DNA of 10,498 nt from Chitinophagaceae bacterium (GTDB lineage: Bacteria > Bacteroidota > Bacteroidia > Chitinophagales > Chitinophagaceae). Positions 7,115-10,498 of the stretch are shown piece after piece (the first letter of the stretch is position 1; every line of letters begins with the position of its first letter). Made by a program: the position numbers and the translations under genes. Location of the stretch: assembly GCA_014379785.1 (NCBI GenBank), contig JACMLD010000221.1, forward strand, positions 1 to 10,498. Reading direction: 5' to 3'. Under the pieces are notes generated by a model. That model made no database searches. It had not been told where the DNA came from and was given only the letters and a program-made list of their open reading frames with translations.

Positions 7115-8188
7115 TCAGTTGGACTGCTTCCAGATGACGGTTCCCTGCTGATTGATATAAACAGTTTTCAGTCCGCCAAACAGGCTGCCCGTCTGCATTC
7201 TGCTGAGTCCATTTTTGAAAAGACTTACACCGGCATACTTTGCTTCTATCACCAGCCTACCCTGCTGATCAATGAATCCCCACTGATGCGATTCATTTTC
7301 TACCCCCGCCAGACCTTCGCTGAAGATGCCTGTAAACAGATAATGGAGGTCGGCAGATTTTGCATTGCCCTGCTTATCAATAATCCGGTATACAATCCGA
7401 CCATCCGGCTTTACGATTTTCACAGTGGCGACCCCTTCACGAAAAGGAAGGCTCAAATCATATTGAGGCGCGATCACCATATTCCCTTTTGCATCAATGT
7501 ATCCGTATTTGTCATCACCCGTTTTTTTGACCAGTGCAAGACCCTCAGAAAATGCACTTACATAGCTGAATGCAGGCCCTATCTTGTAATTGCCAGTACG
7601 GTCTATATAGCCTGCCGTTCCATCTGCATTGTATACCGCTGCCAACCCTTCTGAAAAATCAGAAACCCAGCAGGCACGGTCAAAAGCTGGTTCAATCACC
7701 ATATTACCCTTTGTATCCACAAAACCATTCTTGCCATTTATTCTGACACAGGCCAGTCCTTCAGAAAATGATGATGCATCGTCATAAATACAGGGTACCA
7801 CCAGTTTACCAGCCATGTCTGTAAAGCCATATTTGTTTCCGATCATCACCCGGCAAAGCTGGTTCTGGAAGGAAGAGACATTTTCAAATTTAAAATCAAC
7901 AACCTGCTTGCCAGTGGTATCAATAAAACCATATTTCTCCAACCCGCCATCTTCCGTTTTTTTAGAAACCGCCGCTATGCCCATGTGAAAATCATCTGCA
8001 TGATCAAACTGCGGATGAATGACCATCTTCCCCCGGCCATCCATAAAACCCCACTTGCCTTTTACCGGCACTGGATAAAGCCCCGGAGGAAATGCGTCGG
8101 TCACTTTTGCTGAAGAAAAATTCTTCCAGGCAAGTAAAATGACAGCCAGCGCCACTAAAATTGCAGAAACAAAAATGCTCGTCTTCAT
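7115..8188 (-). CDS. Membrane-anchored WG-repeat protein
   Basis: Exported repeat protein of 357 aa with an N-terminal signal-anchor or signal peptide (residues 4-22, VSAILVALAVILLAW) and about nine WG-type repeats. Repeat cores include KWGFMDGRGKMVI (45-57), KYGFIDTTGKQVV (85-97), KYGFTDMAGKLVV (119-131), NGFVDTKGNMVI (154-165), AGYIDRTGN (192-200), KYGYIDAKGNMVI (227-239), RIIDKQG (268-274), QWGFIDQQGRLVI (302-314) and TVYINQQGTVI (342-352). They are separated by FSEGLA linkers, which is the classic family pattern (WG/KWG repeats, thought to build a beta-propeller-like fold). Function is unknown; the family is generally taken as a binding scaffold. I chose the ATG at 8188 because it gives the hydrophobic N-terminus, whereas the longer frame overlaps the upstream gene with non-conserved sequence. 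It starts 8 bp after the small membrane-protein gene and looks co-transcribed with it. The last two repeats are the most diverged. Confidence 0.92.
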   Translation of the reverse strand: MKTSIFVSAILVALAVILLAWKNFSSAKVTDAFPPGLYPVPVKGKWGFMDGRGKMVIHPQFDHADDFHMGIAAVSKKTEDGGLEKYGFIDTTGKQVVDFKFENVSSFQNQLCRVMIGNKYGFTDMAGKLVVPCIYDDASSFSEGLACVRINGKNGFVDTKGNMVIEPAFDRACWVSDFSEGLAAVYNADGTAGYIDRTGNYKIGPAFSYVSAFSEGLALVKKTGDDKYGYIDAKGNMVIAPQYDLSLPFREGVATVKIVKPDGRIVYRIIDKQGNAKSADLHYLFTGIFSEGLAGVENESHQWGFIDQQGRLVIEAKYAGVSLFKNGLSRMQTGSLFGGLKTVYINQQGTVIWKQSN

Positions 8189-8196
8189 AACTGAAA

Positions 8197-8571
8197 TTAA
8201 TGATGGGCTATCCGGTTGAAAAAACCCTGACGAATCATGAGTATCAGTGGAAGACCGAGACCCACGGCAAAAACAACCCACATTACGATAACAATACTCA
8301 TCCCCTGCTGTTGCAACCACTCAACCCTTGAGCCATTTGTATTTTGCTGCAGGTAGATAAAACCGTTTACCATCAACGGTATAACGCTTATTCCAAAAAG
8401 AAAGAAGAGACCAAAAACCACCGGTTTTACAAATCCGCCAAAACGCTGGTCCCATGCGTGGACACCGCGGGGGTAGAGATAATTTCTCCAAAGGCCAATG
8501 GCCACAAAACAGAAAATAAGGACAATGGCAAGAATAAGCCAGGGTTTAGGGTTCAACTGCATGAAATTCAT
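8197..8571 (-). CDS. Small integral membrane protein, three predicted helices
   Basis: I do not recognise this 124-aa protein. Three hydrophobic stretches are visible: residues 11-28 (WLILAIVLIFCFVAIGLW), ~50-73 (PVVFGLFFLFGISVIPLMVNG) and ~91-113 (MSIVIVMWVVFAVGLGLPLILMI). A basic/aromatic loop (RNYLYPRGVHAWDQRFGG) separates the first two and a polar loop (QQNTNGSRVEWLQQQG) the last two. The ATG at 8571 is used; an in-frame ATG three codons later (8562) is equally possible. Its stop lies 8 bp before the WG-repeat gene, so the two are probably one operon, and it could place or partner the WG-repeat protein in the membrane. That partnership is inferred from position only. Confidence 0.8.
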   Translation of the reverse strand: MNFMQLNPKPWLILAIVLIFCFVAIGLWRNYLYPRGVHAWDQRFGGFVKPVVFGLFFLFGISVIPLMVNGFIYLQQNTNGSRVEWLQQQGMSIVIVMWVVFAVGLGLPLILMIRQGFFNRIAHH

Positions 8572-8596
8572 TTCGAAAGGATTTAGTTTTGAAGTG

Positions 8597-8604
8597 CAAA
8601 TAAA
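8597..8604 (-). promoter_or_regulatory. Candidate -7 box for the membrane-protein/WG-repeat operon
   Basis: The reverse strand reads TTTATTTG, one mismatch to TAnnTTTG, 25 bp upstream of the ATG at 8571. Possible -33 TTG triplets lie 16 bp (8621-8623) and 22 bp (8627-8629) further upstream, on either side of the usual ~19-bp spacing. The distance to the start codon resembles that of the clearer box in front of the SRPBCC gene. Confidence 0.35.
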
Positions 8605-8685
8605 CTGAGTTCTGAAAAGGCAATCACAACAGACTTAGGGAACGGCAGACACGGTATGACAAACGGCGAACAGAAACCTGACAGA

Positions 8686-9327
8686 TTAATAAATCATGCT
8701 GTAATCAATGGTCAGCCGGTTGTTGACGGACCACTGAATCCAGCCCGACTTCACGGGTTTTCTGCTCTCACTGCATTCGAGTTCAGTATTCGTTTTTACC
8801 TGCATCCACCCGTCTTTGAATGACATGACCTGCAGACAATCTTCGTCCTCTATCTTTTTAAACCTTGTTGCGGAGGCCGAGGGCTTAAGACGGATATCCA
8901 AATCATACCCATCCCTTTTCTGAATGGAGAAAACCTGTTCCTTTAGGAATTTTTTCCAGACCGAAAGCCTGAAATCAGGCGAGGACCTCATCCAGAGCAT
9001 TTTACCCGAGTAGTTGTCCACAAATACTTTTAACCAGTTGCCCGAAGCTGACTCTACACGGATCACCAAAAGGTCGTAATTGAGGAATAGCTGCTCTGGC
9101 TTAAACCAGGCATTGGCGGCTTCATCTTTCACTACAAAATCGCCATTGGAGTTGCTGACAATCTCAATCGTTTTTACGGGTAAGGTTTGACTGGAATCAC
9201 TGTAAAAATTCAGGACTGGTTTTTTGCCAATATCAATTTTTATGACACCTGCACCAAGTGGCAGGTTAGGTTGTGCACAAAGACAACCTGACAAGAAAAT
9301 AAAAATGATGACTTGTATGATTCGCAT
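8686..9327 (-). CDS. Putative lipoprotein with two SH3-like segments
   Basis: Exported protein of 213 aa that I cannot name. Residues 1-18 are a signal sequence containing LSGC (12-15), a good lipobox with Cys15 as the lipidated residue. Signal peptidase I cleavage after CLCA is the alternative. Two bacterial-SH3-like segments follow. The first is ~35-118, with KPVLNFYSDSSQ at its start and NWLKVFVDNYSGKMLWMR at its end. The second is ~140-206, with DLDIRLKPSASA, DGWMQVKT and SGWIQWSVNNRLTIDY. The W-x-K/Q-V then G-x-x-x-W layout is what SH3b-type domains of Bacteroidota proteins usually show, and such domains often bind peptidoglycan or peptides. The start is an ATG and the stop TAA. It is divergent from the exported protein at 9461 over 133 bp, and 114 bp precede the next gene downstream on the same strand. 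Confidence 0.82.
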   Translation of the reverse strand: MRIIQVIIFIFLSGCLCAQPNLPLGAGVIKIDIGKKPVLNFYSDSSQTLPVKTIEIVSNSNGDFVVKDEAANAWFKPEQLFLNYDLLVIRVESASGNWLKVFVDNYSGKMLWMRSSPDFRLSVWKKFLKEQVFSIQKRDGYDLDIRLKPSASATRFKKIEDEDCLQVMSFKDGWMQVKTNTELECSESRKPVKSGWIQWSVNNRLTIDYSMIY

Positions 9328-9460
9328 GCCGCAAGTTGACCCTGTTTAAGGCTGCCGAAGGTTTTTGCTTTGCAAATGGCAGGGATGGTGCATCAAACGG
9401 AGGTAAATCGCTTAATTCTTTTTAAATTAGATGTCTCGTTCACCATTAATACGGCTGTTT
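9328..9460. promoter_or_regulatory. Intergenic region between two divergent exported-protein genes
   Basis: These 133 bp separate the start codons of the SH3-like lipoprotein (-) and the open-ended exported protein (+) and must hold both promoters. Only weak signals are visible. On + there is TAAATTAG (9423-9430), one mismatch to TAnnTTTG but with no -33 TTG at the right distance. On - there are two TTTG motifs about 20 bp apart, the closer one part of the 8-bp palindrome TTTGCAAA (9369-9376). No small gene or hairpin terminator was found here. Confidence 0.35.
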
Positions 9461-10498
9461 ATGAAAAAATACATTACGCTTCTGGCAGCTGCTGCCCTGC
9501 TCGTTTTTCTTTATGCAGCAAAAAAAACCAACAGTAACCCATACGGATTACAAAAAGGAAATCCCGCCATCAAATCAATCGGTTCACTCTCATTCGGCCC
9601 TGATGGTGTGCTGATCATCGGCGATTCAAAATCTGCAGCACTTTTTGCCGTAGATACAAAAGACCGCACGGCTCCTGAAAAAGCAGCGCCTGTAGAAATA
9701 CAGCGGATAGACGAAAAAATTGCAGCAGCACTCGGCACCGAAATAAAAAACATAAAGATTCAGGACATCGCCATCAACCCGATTTCTAAAAAACTGTACT
9801 GTTCGGTGCAGAACATCGACGGCAGCTCCGTGTTGCTCAGTTACCAGGACGGCAAATTTTCTGCAGTCAATCTTTCGGATGTAGAATTTAGCAAGGCAGA
9901 TATCAGCAATGCACCCGCCGAAGATCAGAAAGACCGGCAGGGACGTTCTTTGCGCGATGGTGTGATCTCAGACCTTCAGTATTCAAATGGATCAGTGCTT
10001 GTCAGCGGAATTTCTAACCAGGAATTTGGATCCACATTCAGAAAAATGGCTTTTCCTTTTACCGGAAAACAGGATCACGCCTCTCTTGAAATCTATCATG
10101 CCGCTCATGGCAAATATGAAACAAGTTCACCAATCAGAACATTCACCACAGCCACTCTCAACGGCAAAGAATACCTGGTGGCAAGCTATACCTGCACACC
10201 ATTAGTGATTTTTCCGATGGATGAACTTCAGCCCGGCAAACACGTAAAAGGCCGCACGGTAGGAGAATTTGGTGCAGGAAATTCACCCATCGATATGATC
10301 ACCATTTCAAAAGGAGGCAACAATTATCTGGTGATGGCAAATACCAACCGCCCCGTGATGCGTGTAAAATACAAGTCCATCGAAGACTTTGCAGGCTCAG
10401 TGACAGAACCCATCAAGGAAAGCTACTCCACTGCGGGTGTTGATTTTGTAACCTTGCCAGTAGTTAATGTAGTACAGATGGATAAGCTGGATGACACA
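9461..10498 (+). CDS. Unrecognised exported protein, possibly propeller-like (3' partial)
   Basis: A frame of 346 codons from ATG 9461 runs off the window without a stop. Because it is unterminated it is easy to overlook, but it is a real gene: codon use matches its neighbours and it has a clean N-terminal hydrophobic segment (MKKYITLLAAAALLVFLYAA, residues 1-20) acting as signal peptide or anchor. The mature part has repeating beta-rich units of the kind seen in propellers: IKSIGSLSFGPDGVLIIGDS (37-56), IQDIAINPISKKLYCSV (100-116), ISDLQYSNGSVLVSGISNQEF (169-189), KEYLVASYTCTPLVIFPMD (236-254) and NSPIDMITISKGGNNYLVMANT (274-295). The two cysteines, Cys114 and Cys245, could pair or bind a ligand. 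A polar linker (residues ~148-166, rich in D, Q, K and R) splits the units. I cannot place it in a named family, and the propeller reading is an inference from repeat rhythm. Confidence 0.78.
   Translation, partial: MKKYITLLAAAALLVFLYAAKKTNSNPYGLQKGNPAIKSIGSLSFGPDGVLIIGDSKSAALFAVDTKDRTAPEKAAPVEIQRIDEKIAAALGTEIKNIKIQDIAINPISKKLYCSVQNIDGSSVLLSYQDGKFSAVNLSDVEFSKADISNAPAEDQKDRQGRSLRDGVISDLQYSNGSVLVSGISNQEFGSTFRKMAFPFTGKQDHASLEIYHAAHGKYETSSPIRTFTTATLNGKEYLVASYTCTPLVIFPMDELQPGKHVKGRTVGEFGAGNSPIDMITISKGGNNYLVMANTNRPVMRVKYKSIEDFAGSVTEPIKESYSTAGVDFVTLPVVNVVQMDKLDDT

Noticed and set aside
7286..7654. 122-aa forward frame antisense to the WG-repeat gene
   Set aside because: Shadow of the repeats, with no independent support.
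8189..8320. Longer WG-repeat protein start at 8320
   Set aside because: It would overlap the upstream membrane-protein gene and bury the natural signal segment.
1..10498. CRISPR array, tRNA, rRNA, insertion sequence or defence genes
   Set aside because: No regularly spaced repeats, cloverleaf, transposase or integrase motifs, or defence-type domains were seen on either strand.

Overview
The window looks like chromosomal DNA from a member of the Bacteroidota, most likely a Chitinophagaceae-like organism. The evidence is a TonB-dependent siderophore-type receptor, an OmpA-family protein joining a PD40-type propeller, a carboxypeptidase-regulatory-like domain and OmpA_C, a WG-repeat protein, the near absence of Shine-Dalgarno sequences, and a TAnnTTTG-type -7 box in front of at least one gene. 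No tRNA, rRNA, CRISPR array, transposase or integrase is visible. Lineage is inferred from gene content and style, not from a marker gene.

Layout, left to right. Bases 1-1618 (+) are the C-terminal barrel of a TonB-dependent receptor cut by the window edge, followed by a hairpin terminator with a GCGA loop. Bases 1692-2765 (-) encode a FabH-like ketoacyl synthase III with an intact Cys-His-Asn triad. Upstream of it on the same strand, bases 2859-3296 encode an SRPBCC/AHSA1-type protein. Head-to-head with that pair is a GlxA-type regulator, a DJ-1/PfpI-like domain fused to an AraC HTH (3454-4431, +). The gap between them holds a good -7 promoter box for the SRPBCC gene and a perfect 12-bp palindrome that could be an operator. 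Bases 4442-6046 (-) encode the secreted propeller/CRD/OmpA_C protein. Divergent from it is a group-1 luciferase-like flavin oxidoreductase of the YhbW type (6137-7114, +). Its stop codon directly abuts the stop codon of the convergent WG-repeat gene (7115-8188, -).

The WG-repeat gene follows a small three-helix membrane protein (8197-8571, -) with an 8-bp gap, so the two look like an operon. Next is a putative lipoprotein with two SH3-like segments (8686-9327, -). A 133-bp intergenic region separates it from a divergent, unrecognised exported protein (9461 to the window end, +). That last frame is open for 346 codons, has no stop in the window and is a real partial gene.

Most of the window concerns the cell envelope: iron or siderophore uptake, peptidoglycan anchoring, and exported repeat or propeller proteins. 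It also holds one small regulated enzymatic module (GlxA-type regulator / SRPBCC / KAS III). I see no defence system or mobile element. The least explained parts are the open-ended exported protein at the right edge, the membrane-protein/WG-repeat pair, and the possible co-regulation of the SRPBCC and KAS III genes.
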